Of a DNA stretch of 64,000 bases, positions 8,230 through 16,355 are shown piece after piece (within the stretch, counting starts at the first letter, position 1; every line of letters begins with the position of its first letter). The translations under genes were made by a program, and so were the position numbers. The DNA comes from Selenomonas sp. (GTDB lineage Bacteria > Bacillota > Negativicutes > Selenomonadales > Selenomonadaceae). Location: the NCBI GenBank assembly GCA_018052705.1, contig JAGPMW010000002.1:1-64000 (forward strand), written 5' to 3'. The notes below the pieces were generated by a model, which was not told where the DNA came from, did no database searches, and saw nothing but the letters and a program-made list of their open reading frames with translations.

Positions 8230-9493
8230 GGCAGTAAGGTATTTCCGGGAACGGCCAGTGCTGATGGCAGCGGCGAAGCGGTTCTGTCAGAAATACCGCA
8301 GCCTGGGACATTGGGGCGGACGGATCTGCCTGAGGAACCTGGGCACGGAAGATCGGCAGGTCCTGTCGGCATTCCTGCGGCGGGCAGCAGTCGACTCTGT
8401 GACATTGACTTATACGGAGTTTTTGGCAGCCTGGGGGAAGACCCGCTTTGCAGAGGTTCCACTGGGAGAGGTGCTCGGTACGCTTTATCCAGAGCGTCTG
8501 ACGACCCGGCAGCAGGAGGCGCAGGGGCAGGAGCAGCGGCGTCAGCGGCTGCTGATTCGTCTGTTGCAGCTTTATCCGGCCGGGCCGGCCGGTCAGTGGC
8601 TGGAGGCTTTGATGATGCACCATGTCCGGCTGGGCAGTCCGGCGGATTATGAGCGGCGGGAGCTGCTGGAGCCGGTGGTTCGTGCGCTGTCCATGCTGCC
8701 GCAGACCTATGAGCGGCTGCCGTTCTTTGCCAACCGGGTCTGCGGGAATCCTCACGGTCTCGATATAGACGCTGAGACCGGGCGGCTTTTTCTGCGGGCT
8801 CTGGCTTATCTGGCCGGATATGCAGATACGGGCAGTCTCAGTATGGTGGTGAAGAATGAGCTTTTGTATGATCAGCATATCCTGCGTGAAGATATCCTGA
8901 ATTTCGCTACGGCATATGGCCTTCGGGCATGGAGCGTGGACGGAGAAGAAATCCTTTACTGGCGAGAGGCAGCCATTGTCCGGGCTCCGTTGAATGTGCC
9001 GCTTCGCGAGATTGTGCGGGTGGGACAGTTTGCTTCTTGTCGGAAGACGGCGGGCGCATTACGAGTATTCATCGTAGAGAACGCGGGCGTGTTTTCTACG
9101 TTGCTGGATAGCTTGCAGGCGGAGGACGGGCTGTGTGTACCGCTGCTGTGCCTGCATGGCCAGCTCAAGACAGCTTCCTGGGCTTTGCTCGACCGGCTGG
9201 CGGCGAGCGGGGCAGCTCTTTTCTATTCGGGGGATTTCGATCCGGAGGGACTGCTCATGGCGGATAAGATCCTGCAGCGTTACCCGGGGGCGCAGGCCTG
9301 GCATTTTACGGAGGAGGAGTATGGTTCGTCCAAGGTCGTGATTCCGGACAGTCGGTTGAAAAAGCTGGAGCAGGTGATCAGTCCGGCGCTGGCTCCGTTG
9401 GTCAGTGCACTCCGGCAGCGGCGTCAGGCGTTCTATCAGGAAAGCCTGGTCTCCCGTCTATGGCAGGATTTACAGTTGGAAGGCCGCTTGTGA
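8204..9493 (+). CDS. jetD: Wadjet type II nuclease subunit JetD (TIGR02679, Toprim domain)
   Basis: The 429-residue product matches the TIGR02679 family, whose C-terminal half is a Toprim nuclease fold. The expected metal ligands are visible: a Glu in FIVENAG (E292) and the DxD pair in SGDFDPEG (D344, D346). JetD cuts plasmid DNA that has been looped by JetABC. The ATG at 8204 follows GGAGG (8191-8195) by 8 bases. A GTG at 8195 lies inside that ribosome site and is rejected. The gene overlaps jetC by 26 bases. All catalytic residues are present, so the system looks functional. The stop codon is itself part of a promoter-like element for the next gene. Confidence 0.86.
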   Translation: MSDRQLRTEAVRYFRERPVLMAAAKRFCQKYRSLGHWGGRICLRNLGTEDRQVLSAFLRRAAVDSVTLTYTEFLAAWGKTRFAEVPLGEVLGTLYPERLTTRQQEAQGQEQRRQRLLIRLLQLYPAGPAGQWLEALMMHHVRLGSPADYERRELLEPVVRALSMLPQTYERLPFFANRVCGNPHGLDIDAETGRLFLRALAYLAGYADTGSLSMVVKNELLYDQHILREDILNFATAYGLRAWSVDGEEILYWREAAIVRAPLNVPLREIVRVGQFASCRKTAGALRVFIVENAGVFSTLLDSLQAEDGLCVPLLCLHGQLKTASWALLDRLAASGAALFYSGDFDPEGLLMADKILQRYPGAQAWHFTEEEYGSSKVVIPDSRLKKLEQVISPALAPLVSALRQRRQAFYQESLVSRLWQDLQLEGRL

Positions 9494-9499
9494 TATAAT
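9491..9499 (+). promoter_or_regulatory. Extended -10 promoter overlapping the jetD stop codon
   Basis: TGATATAAT starts with the TGA stop of jetD and forms a perfect extended -10. A weak -35 (TTTACA, 9469-9474) lies 19 bases upstream. The 11 bases TGTGATATAAT (9489-9499) are identical to those at the jetA promoter (1310-1320). A start near 9506 supports the ATG at 9532 for the next gene. Confidence 0.55.
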
Positions 9500-9531
9500 A
9501 GGGAAAAGTATTGATGGAAGGGATGGGAGAT

Positions 9532-10500
9532 ATGGCGGAGAAGATCAGGCCGGAGCTGCTGCAGTTCCTGCAGCCGGGTGAGGTGCCTTTGCGGATTTTG
9601 GTGGTGGAGAGTCTGGCGTATCTGCCGGAGCTGCGGCGGATGTTTCCGGTGGCTGAGCTGTCAGCAGCAGCGGAGGAGGCAGACCGGATGGAGAACCCGG
9701 AATATCAGGGGCTTTCTATCCGGTTTGATTGTGTGGATTACCGGAGCGAACCGCTGCCATATCCAGCAGAGTATTTTGATTACATCATTTCGGATCTCAC
9801 GTTGGAGCAGGCGGCCAACCCGCAGGATATTGCAGCTGGTTTTTCAACGTTTCTCAAGCAGACCGGGGCATTTCTTACGAGCTTTCGTAATATCCGGCAC
9901 TGGTCGGTGCTGGCGGATCTGATGGAGGGGCATTACTATCCTGTGGTGTCGCGGCTGTATGCCAAGACCGAGTTTGAGCGGCTGCTCTATGCGTCCTTTT
10001 ATAAGAATGTGCGGGTAAGGCCGCAGCGGCGTCCGGCGCCTGATGATATTGTCGAGCGGCTGGAGGCGGCAGGTTTTGATAATATTCACGCTGATCTGGA
10101 GACGGAGTTCTGGTTGGTACGCGCGGAACGGTCAATGCCGGAACTGGCTTTATTGAAGTCGATGTACACGCCGCAGCAGCGTAAAAAGCTTTCGCGTCTA
10201 TTGCATCGCATTGAGTATGGTGTCGATCTGCCGGCTCAGGCGCAGGCCTTTTGGCAGTTTTATGCAGATGCTGGGCTGTTTCCGGATTATACTGCGGCGT
10301 TTATCCAGTCGACGGTATTCCATGTGGACTGGTTTTATCGTCAGCTGATGGCTGTGTCCGGGAATCAGTCCGATGAGATCATGGCGCTGCTGCAGTGCGG
10401 CCAGTCGGAGGCATTGTCCGAGGAGACGGCAGAGCGGCATGTTAGGCTGCAGCATGAGCTGCAAGAGCGTTTGGGAAAGGATGGAGAAGATAATGCCTGA
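9532..10500 (+). CDS. Degenerate class I methyltransferase-like protein
   Basis: This 322-residue protein has the alternating strand and helix pattern of a class I SAM methyltransferase. A first strand ILVVES is followed by an acidic second-strand region, then FDYIISDLTLEQA as the motif IV region and GAFLTSFRNIRHW after it. The usual Gly-rich loop (GxGxG) is replaced by ESLAYLP, so methyl transfer is uncertain. The C-terminal third (about 200-322) is helical and unassigned. Several in-frame starts exist from 9511 (TTG) onward. ATG 9532 is chosen because AAGGGA at 9518-9523 is 8 bases away and the promoter at 9499 leaves no leader for earlier ones. It overlaps the next glycosyltransferase gene by 8 bases, which suggests a joint role in modifying a glycan or protein. 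Confidence 0.55.
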   Translation: MAEKIRPELLQFLQPGEVPLRILVVESLAYLPELRRMFPVAELSAAAEEADRMENPEYQGLSIRFDCVDYRSEPLPYPAEYFDYIISDLTLEQAANPQDIAAGFSTFLKQTGAFLTSFRNIRHWSVLADLMEGHYYPVVSRLYAKTEFERLLYASFYKNVRVRPQRRPAPDDIVERLEAAGFDNIHADLETEFWLVRAERSMPELALLKSMYTPQQRKKLSRLLHRIEYGVDLPAQAQAFWQFYADAGLFPDYTAAFIQSTVFHVDWFYRQLMAVSGNQSDEIMALLQCGQSEALSEETAERHVRLQHELQERLGKDGEDNA

Positions 10501-11191
10501 ATCGAAAGTGGCGGATGCACATAAGGTTGCATTCATTACCTGTGTCAATAATGAGGACTGGTATGACGAGTGCCGGCTTTATCTTGAGCATCTGCAGCTG
10601 CCTGCCGGAATGACGATGGAGCTGGTGCCGGTTCGTGGGGCGTCCTCGATGTGTGCGGGCTATAATATCGGTCAACAGTCTTCGTCGGCAAAATACAAGG
10701 TATATCTGCATCAGGATACGCTGGTTGTCAATAAGACGCTGGTGGAGGATCTCTTGCGGTTGTTTGCGGATGAGACGGTGGGGGCTGTTGGCGTTATCGG
10801 CTGTGCCAGTCTGCCACGCAGCGGTGTCTGGTGGGATGGGCTGCGCACGTATGGACGGGTCCTGCATGCCTGTGAGCCAGAGAGCGTGGTGGATTCGCAC
10901 TGCATGGAGCCGGACGGGCCATATCGGCAGGTCGAGGCGGTGGACGGACTGTTTATCGCGACGCAGTATGATATTCCCTGGCGTGAGGATCTTTTTACTG
11001 GCTGGCATCTGTATGATACGTCGCTTTGCAAGGAGATGCAGCGCCGGGGATACCGGGTGGTCGTGCCTAACCAGTCGCAGGAGTTCTGGTGTATCCATTG
11101 TCCGAAGGAGAAACCTTTGGCGCAGTCGTATAAGGGATACCAAAAAGTATTCCTGCGCGAGTATGGGCAGGAACTTCACCCTGAGGTGTAG
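10493..11191 (+). CDS. Glycosyltransferase-like protein (PF13712 type)
   Basis: The 232-residue protein resembles the short 'glycosyltransferase like family' related to GT2. It opens with a strand FITCVNNEDWYDEC, continues with a ligand-loop pattern RGASSMCAGYN, and carries KVYLHQDTLVVN in place of the usual DxD region and the GVIGCASLPRSGVWWDG block. A C-terminal FTGWHLYDTSLCKEMQRRGY segment matches the acceptor region of this family. The ATG at 10493 is preceded by GGAGAAG and overlaps the upstream gene as ATGCCTGA. A longer reading frame from 10373 only covers the neighbour in another frame and is rejected. The sugar donor and acceptor are unknown. The pairing with a GT41-type enzyme next door suggests a small glycosylation cassette. 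Confidence 0.7.
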   Translation: MPESKVADAHKVAFITCVNNEDWYDECRLYLEHLQLPAGMTMELVPVRGASSMCAGYNIGQQSSSAKYKVYLHQDTLVVNKTLVEDLLRLFADETVGAVGVIGCASLPRSGVWWDGLRTYGRVLHACEPESVVDSHCMEPDGPYRQVEAVDGLFIATQYDIPWREDLFTGWHLYDTSLCKEMQRRGYRVVVPNQSQEFWCIHCPKEKPLAQSYKGYQKVFLREYGQELHPEV

Positions 11192-11231
11192 AATAGTATA
11201 GCTATTGTAGATTATTTCTGGATCGGAGTAG

Positions 11232-12968
11232 GTGTTGTCGGGGATGGCGATGGAGCATGATACGTTGAATTGGCTGAGCCTGGCCGATAAGTTCGCAGCG
11301 GACGGGGACCCCAACGGGATGCGGGCTTGTGCGCGGGAACTTTGGGACATGGATGCAGAAAGCATGGATGGTGCGGCCGTGATGGCGGAGGCGGCACTTT
11401 ATTCGGGCGAGTATGAGGAAGCCCGGACGCTGGTGGAGGAAATCCTGAAAAAGAAGCCAAATCATCTGCGCGGGCTGCTGGTCTGCGCGGGACTGGCTGC
11501 TGTTGAGTTCCGGCTGGATGAGGAGATCCCTGTGCTGCGTGATCTTATTGGCAAGCTGGAGGCCAAGTGGGCGCCGCTGGACCCGGATGACGCTTACTAC
11601 AGCGTGCTGCTGCATCTGTTAAGGAAAGCCCGCGGCTGGCTGGCTGATGCCTTGTATCTGGGCGCTGAGCCGGAGCAGTCAGCAGAGCAGCTGCTGGCAC
11701 ATAGCGGGCTGGCGGAGACAGCGGCAGAACAGGCCTCTTCTTATAGTAAGTATCTTTTTATGCGGAATTATCGGGAGCAGTCATTGAAGGAGAGCCGCGT
11801 GGCTGCTGAGCGCTACGCGGCGTTCTGGGATGTGGTACCGTATAGCCATGAACAGACGGTAAAACTGCCGGACAAGAAACTGCGTATTGGTTATTTGTCG
11901 CCAGATTTCCGCGAGCATGCGGTGGCATCCTTTCTGGCACCGCTGTTGAAGCATTTTGACGGCAGTCATTTTGTTGTGTACTGTTATGCGACAGGCCGGC
12001 GGGATGCGGTGACGAAACGTCTGCAGAGCGGGGCTGTGAACTGGCGGGACCTGCGGGGGCGCAGTCCGCGGACGGCGGCGCGGCTGATTGCAGAGGATCA
12101 TATCGATATCCTGGTGGATTTGTCAGGACATACCCAGGATTCCTGCCTGCCCATCATGTTATACCGGCCGGCACCCGTGCAGATGTCCGGCCTTGGCTAT
12201 ATGAATACGACGGGAGTGTCGGCTATCGACTATTTCCTGTCTGATGAGACGTGTCTGCCAAGCGGCGATGGTGCGGCGGCAGGGTTTACCGAGCAGATTA
12301 TCCGTCTGCCGCATTCGCACCTCTGTTATGCGCCGGGTGCGGTGCGGGAGATGCCGGCACCCGGATTTGAGGCTCCCTGTCTGGCACGAGGCTATGTGAC
12401 ATTTGGCAGTTTTAATAATTTTGCCAAGGTGACGGATGAGACGCTGCTGCTCTGGCGGGGGATTCTCGATCAGGTGCATGGGTCGCGGCTGGTGATCAAG
12501 GGCAAGATCTGCAGCATTCCGTCAGGAATAGAGCTGGTACATGAGCGCTTGCGCCGGCTGAGTTTTGATCCTGCGCGGGTAGAGCTGCGCCCCTACAGTC
12601 CCGATTATCTGGAGCAGTACCGGGATATCGACATTGCATTGGATGCGATGCCGTATAATGGCGGCCTCACGACCTGTGAAGCGCTGTATATGGGGGTGCC
12701 GGTGGTGAGTATCCGCGGGCGCAGCCATGGTTCCCGTTTTGGGGCATCAATCCTCACGAATGCTGGAGTCAGGGAACTGTTAGCGGAGAATGATATCAAC
12801 TATGTCCGGCGGGCTGTTCAGCTGGGCAATTCGCCGGAGCTGATTGGCGCATATCATTCGGGATTGCGGGGAAATCTCCTGAAATCGCCCCTTATGGATG
12901 CCGCCAATTACATGCGTGAGCTGGAATCAGCATATCGTCAGACATGGCAAAATTTTTGCACAATATAA
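11232..12968 (+). CDS. GT41-type O-GlcNAc transferase-like protein (SPINDLY family)
   Basis: The 578-residue protein has helical, TPR-like N-terminal repeats (about 1-110). The catalytic region of the OGT/SPINDLY family begins at LRIGYLSPDFREHAVASFL (about 217). Further family blocks are ILVDLSGHTQDSCLPIM, PAPVQMSGLGYMNTTG, FGSFNNFAKVTDETL, and the nucleotide-sugar site DAMPYNGGLTTCEALYMGVPV with SIRGRSHGSRFGASIL. Such enzymes attach a single sugar to Ser/Thr of proteins. In bacteria, flagellins and adhesins are common targets, which is an inference here. The start is ambiguous: GTG 11232, TTG 11235 or ATG 11244. GGAG at 11224-11227 best fits TTG 11235, so the N-terminus is uncertain by four residues. 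Confidence 0.82.
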   Translation: MLSGMAMEHDTLNWLSLADKFAADGDPNGMRACARELWDMDAESMDGAAVMAEAALYSGEYEEARTLVEEILKKKPNHLRGLLVCAGLAAVEFRLDEEIPVLRDLIGKLEAKWAPLDPDDAYYSVLLHLLRKARGWLADALYLGAEPEQSAEQLLAHSGLAETAAEQASSYSKYLFMRNYREQSLKESRVAAERYAAFWDVVPYSHEQTVKLPDKKLRIGYLSPDFREHAVASFLAPLLKHFDGSHFVVYCYATGRRDAVTKRLQSGAVNWRDLRGRSPRTAARLIAEDHIDILVDLSGHTQDSCLPIMLYRPAPVQMSGLGYMNTTGVSAIDYFLSDETCLPSGDGAAAGFTEQIIRLPHSHLCYAPGAVREMPAPGFEAPCLARGYVTFGSFNNFAKVTDETLLLWRGILDQVHGSRLVIKGKICSIPSGIELVHERLRRLSFDPARVELRPYSPDYLEQYRDIDIALDAMPYNGGLTTCEALYMGVPVVSIRGRSHGSRFGASILTNAGVRELLAENDINYVRRAVQLGNSPELIGAYHSGLRGNLLKSPLMDAANYMRELESAYRQTWQNFCTI

Positions 12969-12975
12969 AAAAGAC

Positions 12976-13004
12976 TTGCGTTTTTTTGGTGCATCGACTA
13001 TACT
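12976..13004 (+). promoter_or_regulatory. Sigma-70 type promoter of the zinc-ribbon gene
   Basis: TTGCGT (12976-12981) and TATACT (12999-13004) are separated by 17 bases. Transcription from about 13011 would give a 100-base untranslated leader before the ATG at 13112, unusually long for such a small gene. Confidence 0.7.
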
Positions 13005-13111
13005 ATAACCATAGACGTTCTTATTTCTTGGCGTAATCTGAGCAAGGGGACACAGGGACTGTGGGACATCTAAGGATATTTTTATTTTTCTAGTAGTAAG
13101 GGGATTATCTT

Positions 13112-13405
13112 ATGGCTTTCGAAGACAAGACTTTGGTATGCAAAGAGTGTGGCAACGATTTCATTTTCACCGCTGGTGAGCAGGAATTCTACGCTGAGAA
13201 GGGTTTCGAGAATCAGCCGGCACGCTGCCGCGATTGCCGCGACAAGCGTCGTCACAGTCGTGACAACGGCAACGAACAGCGCCAGATGTACAAAGTGACT
13301 TGCGCTGGCTGTGGCAAAGAGACGGAAGTTCCGTTCGAGCCGAAAAATGACCGTCCGGTTTATTGCCGCGACTGCTTCAACAAGAAGAGAGCTGACAGAG
13401 ACTAA
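13112..13405 (+). CDS. Zinc-ribbon domain protein (CxxC pairs)
   Basis: This 97-residue protein is built from two zinc-binding halves. The first has CKEC (residues 10-13) and CRDC (34-37). The second has CAGC (68-71) and CRDC (88-91). This matches the widespread 'probable zinc-ribbon' proteins of Firmicutes. The intervening region is basic and rich in Arg and Lys, which suggests nucleic-acid binding, but no function is established. The gene is monocistronic, with its own promoter, a 100-base leader and a strong hairpin downstream. The long leader recalls cold-shock type messages; that comparison is only an inference. Confidence 0.8.
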   Translation: MAFEDKTLVCKECGNDFIFTAGEQEFYAEKGFENQPARCRDCRDKRRHSRDNGNEQRQMYKVTCAGCGKETEVPFEPKNDRPVYCRDCFNKKRADRD

Positions 13406-13411
13406 TTGGTC

Positions 13412-13439
13412 TTGCAGTTTTCGCAAAGCATGCTATAAT
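13412..13439 (+). promoter_or_regulatory. Promoter ahead of the amino-acid binding protein gene
   Basis: TTGCAG (13412-13417) and TATAAT (13434-13439), 16 bases apart, with a TG at 13431-13432 giving an extended -10. Transcription would begin near 13446, just before a terminator-like hairpin. Confidence 0.65.
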
Positions 13440-13460
13440 AATATATGTGCGTGAGCGATG

Positions 13461-13495
13461 GAGCCCGGATGCATAATCCGGGCTCTATTTTGTTT
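13461..13495 (+). terminator. Terminator-like hairpin between the zinc-ribbon and binding-protein genes
   Basis: A perfect 10-base stem (13461-13470 with 13476-13485, five-base loop) is followed by TATTTTGTTT. It ends the zinc-ribbon transcript. Because a promoter lies only about 22 bases upstream of it, it also sits in the leader of the following gene and could act as an attenuator. Confidence 0.75.
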
Positions 13496-13533
13496 CACTG
13501 TAAATGAGAGAGTAAAAAGAAGGTGGGGGTTTC

Positions 13534-14322
13534 ATGAAAATGAAAAAGGTTTTGGCACTGGTGGCTGCCTGCGCATTTGCTGTATTAGCGATGACTGGCT
13601 GTGGCAGCAGCAACAACGCGGCATCCTCTGGCAGCGGTTCGGGCGCGAAGGTCCTGAAGGTTGGTTCTTCTGTTGATTTTGCACCGTTTGAGTTCCAGGA
13701 TGAGGGACAGAAGGAATATCAGGGCTTTGATATGGATCTGATCCGTGCCATCGGCAAGGAGATGGGCTATGATGTTGAGATTCAGAATCTGGGCTTTGAT
13801 GGTCTGATTCCGGCGCTGCAGGGCAAGAATATCGATGCAATCATTTCCGGCATGAGCATCAATGATGAGCGTAAGCAGAATGTCCTGTTCTCCGATCCGT
13901 ATTATCAGTCCGGCCTGACGATGGTTGTCCGTGATAACGAGACAGCAATCAAATCGTTCCAGGATCTGAAGGGCAAGAAGGTTGCCGTCCAGATTGGCAC
14001 GACGAGTGCGGATGAAGTCAAGAAGATTGATGGTGTCGAGATCAAAGAGCTTAACACACCAGCCGATTGTTTCATGGAACTCAAGGCTGGCGGCGTAGAT
14101 GCTGTGGTCAATGACCGCCCGGTCAATGATTACTATATCACGAAGAATAATGCGCAGGGTGTCAAGGCTTTGGAAGAGAAGCTGACGGCTGAGGATTATG
14201 GTATCGCCATCGGCAAGGATAATAAAGAACTCCAGCAGAAAGTCAATGACGCGCTGAAGAAACTCAAAGAGAACGGCGAATATGACAAGATCTTTGCTAA
14301 ATGGTTTGGCGAGAAAAAATAA
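13534..14322 (+). CDS. Amino-acid ABC transporter substrate-binding lipoprotein
   Basis: This 262-residue protein has a lipoprotein signal (MKMKKVLAL..., lipid-bound Cys at residue 23 in MTGC), so it is anchored at the outer face of the inner membrane. The mature part is a family 3 solute-binding protein: LKVGSSVDFAPFEFQ, YQGFDMDLIRAIGKEMGY, ALQGKNIDAIISGMSI and GTTSADEVKK. These are typical of binding proteins for polar amino acids such as glutamine. It delivers substrate to the permease and ATPase encoded just downstream (14513-15884), although a terminator and a new promoter separate them. That layout lets the binding protein be made in excess. The exact amino acid cannot be read from sequence. 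Confidence 0.88.
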   Translation: MKMKKVLALVAACAFAVLAMTGCGSSNNAASSGSGSGAKVLKVGSSVDFAPFEFQDEGQKEYQGFDMDLIRAIGKEMGYDVEIQNLGFDGLIPALQGKNIDAIISGMSINDERKQNVLFSDPYYQSGLTMVVRDNETAIKSFQDLKGKKVAVQIGTTSADEVKKIDGVEIKELNTPADCFMELKAGGVDAVVNDRPVNDYYITKNNAQGVKALEEKLTAEDYGIAIGKDNKELQQKVNDALKKLKENGEYDKIFAKWFGEKK

Positions 14323-14343
14323 TCAGGAATCGTGAATAAAAAA

Positions 14344-14376
14344 ACACCAGCTCGGTTTTGAGCTGGTGTTTTTTTG
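14344..14376 (+). terminator. Rho-independent terminator after the binding-protein gene
   Basis: A 10-base perfect stem (14344-14353 and 14360-14369) has a six-base loop and a run of Ts to 14376. An A run before it could make it weakly bidirectional. Confidence 0.85.
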
Positions 14377-14413
14377 AGCGTTTCTGTCATCATTTGCAAA
14401 GTTAGCTTACGTG

Positions 14414-14442
14414 TTGACAGCCAGTAGACATTGAAATATAAT
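14414..14442 (+). promoter_or_regulatory. Consensus sigma-70 promoter of the permease-ATPase pair
   Basis: TTGACA (14414-14419), 17 bases, TATAAT (14437-14442): a perfect match at both boxes. It gives the permease and ATPase genes their own strong start, separate from the binding protein. Confidence 0.88.
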
Positions 14443-14512
14443 AGGCTATAGATTTTATTGAGATGAATAAATATGAATCATATGAAGCTTGTATAAGGGT
14501 GAGGTGAAGAAC

Positions 14513-15178
14513 ATGGAGTTTAATTTTAATCTGGTGATGCAGTCACTGCCGTTGCTGATGGCTGGCGCCGGAATTACAATCAAGATTACCGCGCTGTCGG
14601 TGACTGTCGGTATCCTGATTGGTTTGTTCATGGGAATCGCGCGCATTTGCCGGCTGCGCATTTTTCGGCTGATTGCAGCGGTTTACGTTGATTTTTTCCG
14701 CGGGACACCGCTGTTGGTCCAGATTTTTTTAGTGTATTTTGCCCTGCCGCTGTTGACTGGGCAGCGCAGCGATCCGTATGTGGCTGCTATCAGTGCCTGT
14801 GGTCTCAACTCTGGCGCCTATGTAGCCGAAATTTTCCGGTCGGGCATCCAGTCCATTGACCGGGGACAGATGGAAGCGGGCCGTTCACTGGGAATGACCT
14901 GGGGGCAGACGATGCGTTATATCGTTGTGCCGCAGGCGTTCAAGCGGGTCATTCCACAGCTGGGAAATGAGTTTATCGCCCTGCTCAAGGATTCCTCGCT
15001 GGTATCCGTCATCGGCTTCGAGGAGCTGACCCGCCGCGGGCAGCTTATCATTGCCAAGACCTATGCATCAGTGGAAATATGGACCTGTGTGGCCGTTATT
15101 TATCTGGTGATGACCTTGACGATTTCCCGTTTTGTAGCATTCCTGGAATGGAGGTATAAGAAGGATGATAGACATTGA
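14513..15178 (+). CDS. Amino-acid ABC transporter permease (HisM/GlnP type)
   Basis: The 221-residue inner-membrane protein has about five transmembrane segments and the family signature region around [30 protein letters not shown] (EAA loop, where the ATPase docks; quoted in pieces: [10 protein letters not shown] and [10 protein letters not shown]). RGTPLLVQ near the middle is also typical of polar amino-acid permeases. A TTG at 14489 is in frame, but GAGGTGA at 14501-14507 points to ATG 14513. The last 14 bases overlap the ATPase gene. It works with the lipoprotein encoded upstream and the ATPase downstream. Confidence 0.88.
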   Translation: MEFNFNLVMQSLPLLMAGAGITIKITALSVTVGILIGLFMGIARICRLRIFRLIAAVYVDFFRGTPLLVQIFLVYFALPLLTGQRSDPYVAAISACGLNSGAYVAEIFRSGIQSIDRGQMEAGRSLGMTWGQTMRYIVVPQAFKRVIPQLGNEFIALLKDSSLVSVIGFEELTRRGQLIIAKTYASVEIWTCVAVIYLVMTLTISRFVAFLEWRYKKDDRH

Positions 15179-15884
15179 AAATCTGCATAAGTCGTTTGGC
15201 GATGTCCATGTCCTGAAAGGCATTGACCTCAATATTAAGGAAAAAGAAGTGGTGGCTATTATCGGACCGTCTGGTTCGGGCAAGAGCACGCTGCTGCGCT
15301 GTATGAACTATCTGGAGGAGCCGACACAGGGAATGGTCAGTGTGGATGGTATCCTGCTGGATGGCGAGGCGAATATCAACAAGGTGCGCGAAGAGGTGGG
15401 CATGGTGTTCCAGCGCTTCAATCTGTTCCCGCATATGACGGTGCTGCAGAATATTATGCTGGCACCGATGAAGGTGCGCAAGGCGTCAGCGGCTGATGCT
15501 GAGCAGACGGCGAAGAAACTGCTCGAGCGCGTAGGGCTGGCCGATAAGGCGGACAGCTATCCCAGCCAGCTTTCCGGCGGTCAGCAGCAGCGTGTGGCGA
15601 TTGCCCGCGCTCTGGCGATGAAGCCGAAAGTTATGCTGTTCGATGAGCCGACCTCGGCGCTTGACCCGGAGATGGTAGGCGAGGTTCTTGATGTTATGCG
15701 CAGCCTTGCTGGCGAAGGCATGACGATGGTGATCGTAACTCATGAAATGGGCTTTGCCCGTGAGGTCGGTGACCGTGTGCTGTTTGTCGATGATGGACGG
15801 ATACTTGAGCAGGGAACGCCCGAAGCGGTGCTGGAGCATCCACAGCAGGAGCGCACGCAGGCCTTCCTGTCGAAGGTGCTTTGA
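15165..15884 (+). CDS. Amino-acid ABC transporter ATP-binding protein (GlnQ type)
   Basis: The 239-residue ABC ATPase shows Walker A GPSGSGKS (34-41), Q-loop [14 protein letters not shown], signature LSGGQQQR and Walker [15 protein letters not shown] with the switch His in VTHEMGFA. GlnQ-like length and motifs point to polar amino-acid uptake. It overlaps the permease gene by 14 bases, which suggests coupled translation. A second, paralogous ATPase lies at 48688-49470. No terminator was recognised directly after it; the next gene has its own strong promoter. Confidence 0.9.
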   Translation: MIDIENLHKSFGDVHVLKGIDLNIKEKEVVAIIGPSGSGKSTLLRCMNYLEEPTQGMVSVDGILLDGEANINKVREEVGMVFQRFNLFPHMTVLQNIMLAPMKVRKASAADAEQTAKKLLERVGLADKADSYPSQLSGGQQQRVAIARALAMKPKVMLFDEPTSALDPEMVGEVLDVMRSLAGEGMTMVIVTHEMGFAREVGDRVLFVDDGRILEQGTPEAVLEHPQQERTQAFLSKVL

Positions 15885-15932
15885 TATCAGCATATCCGGC
15901 AGGTTGTGATTGTATTCATAGATAAGAATCAG

Positions 15933-15961
15933 TTGACAGTCATATAACCAACACTTATAAT
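15933..15961 (+). promoter_or_regulatory. Consensus promoter of the cold-shock gene
   Basis: TTGACA (15933-15938), 17 bases, TATAAT (15956-15961), both perfect. A start near 15968 leaves a 68-base leader, as is usual for temperature-sensitive cold-shock messages. Confidence 0.88.
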
Positions 15962-16035
15962 TAGATTTAGGTTGTGTTTTCATCGATTTAAAGGAGAAAA
16001 TACGACATGGTTTAATCGTACTAGGAGGAATCTCA

Positions 16036-16236
16036 ATGGTTGGTAAAGTGAAATGGTTTAGTGCTGAAAAGGGTTTTGGTTTCATCGCTCGTGAAGATGG
16101 TGACGATGTGTTCGTACACTTCTCGGCAATCAAAGATGAAGGTTTTAAGACGTTGAATGAAGGCCAGGAGGTCGAGTTCGATATCGTTGAAGGTGCTCGC
16201 GGTCCGCAGGCATCCAATGTCGTAAGAATGGCATAA
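16036..16236 (+). CDS. Cold-shock protein (CspA family)
   Basis: The 66-residue protein is a single cold-shock domain with both RNA-binding motifs: RNP1 KGFGFI (12-17) and RNP2 VFVHF (25-29). Such proteins bind single-stranded RNA and melt secondary structure at low temperature or during growth shifts. The ATG at 16036 follows AGGAGG by a normal distance. It is monocistronic, with a consensus promoter, a 68-base leader that could carry thermal control, and a terminator 23 bases after the stop codon. Which Csp paralogue it is cannot be said. Confidence 0.95.
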   Translation: MVGKVKWFSAEKGFGFIAREDGDDVFVHFSAIKDEGFKTLNEGQEVEFDIVEGARGPQASNVVRMA

Positions 16237-16258
16237 GTTTTTCTATCGATACATAATC

Positions 16259-16284
16259 GCCTCTCCGTCAGGGGAGGCTTTTTT
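16259..16284 (+). terminator. Rho-independent terminator of csp
   Basis: Eight-base perfect stem (16259-16266 with 16271-16278), four-base loop, then six Ts. Confidence 0.9.
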
Positions 16285-16355
16285 GGTGCCCGGAATGCTG
16301 CCCGGTGAACAGAAACAGCTCTGTTAAAAATTTCAGATATTTTATATACAGAAAA

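Noticed and set aside
10373-10492. Extended start of the PF13712-like glycosyltransferase
   Set aside because: The extra 40 codons overlap the upstream gene in another frame. ATG 10493 has its own ribosome site and matches the family N-terminus.
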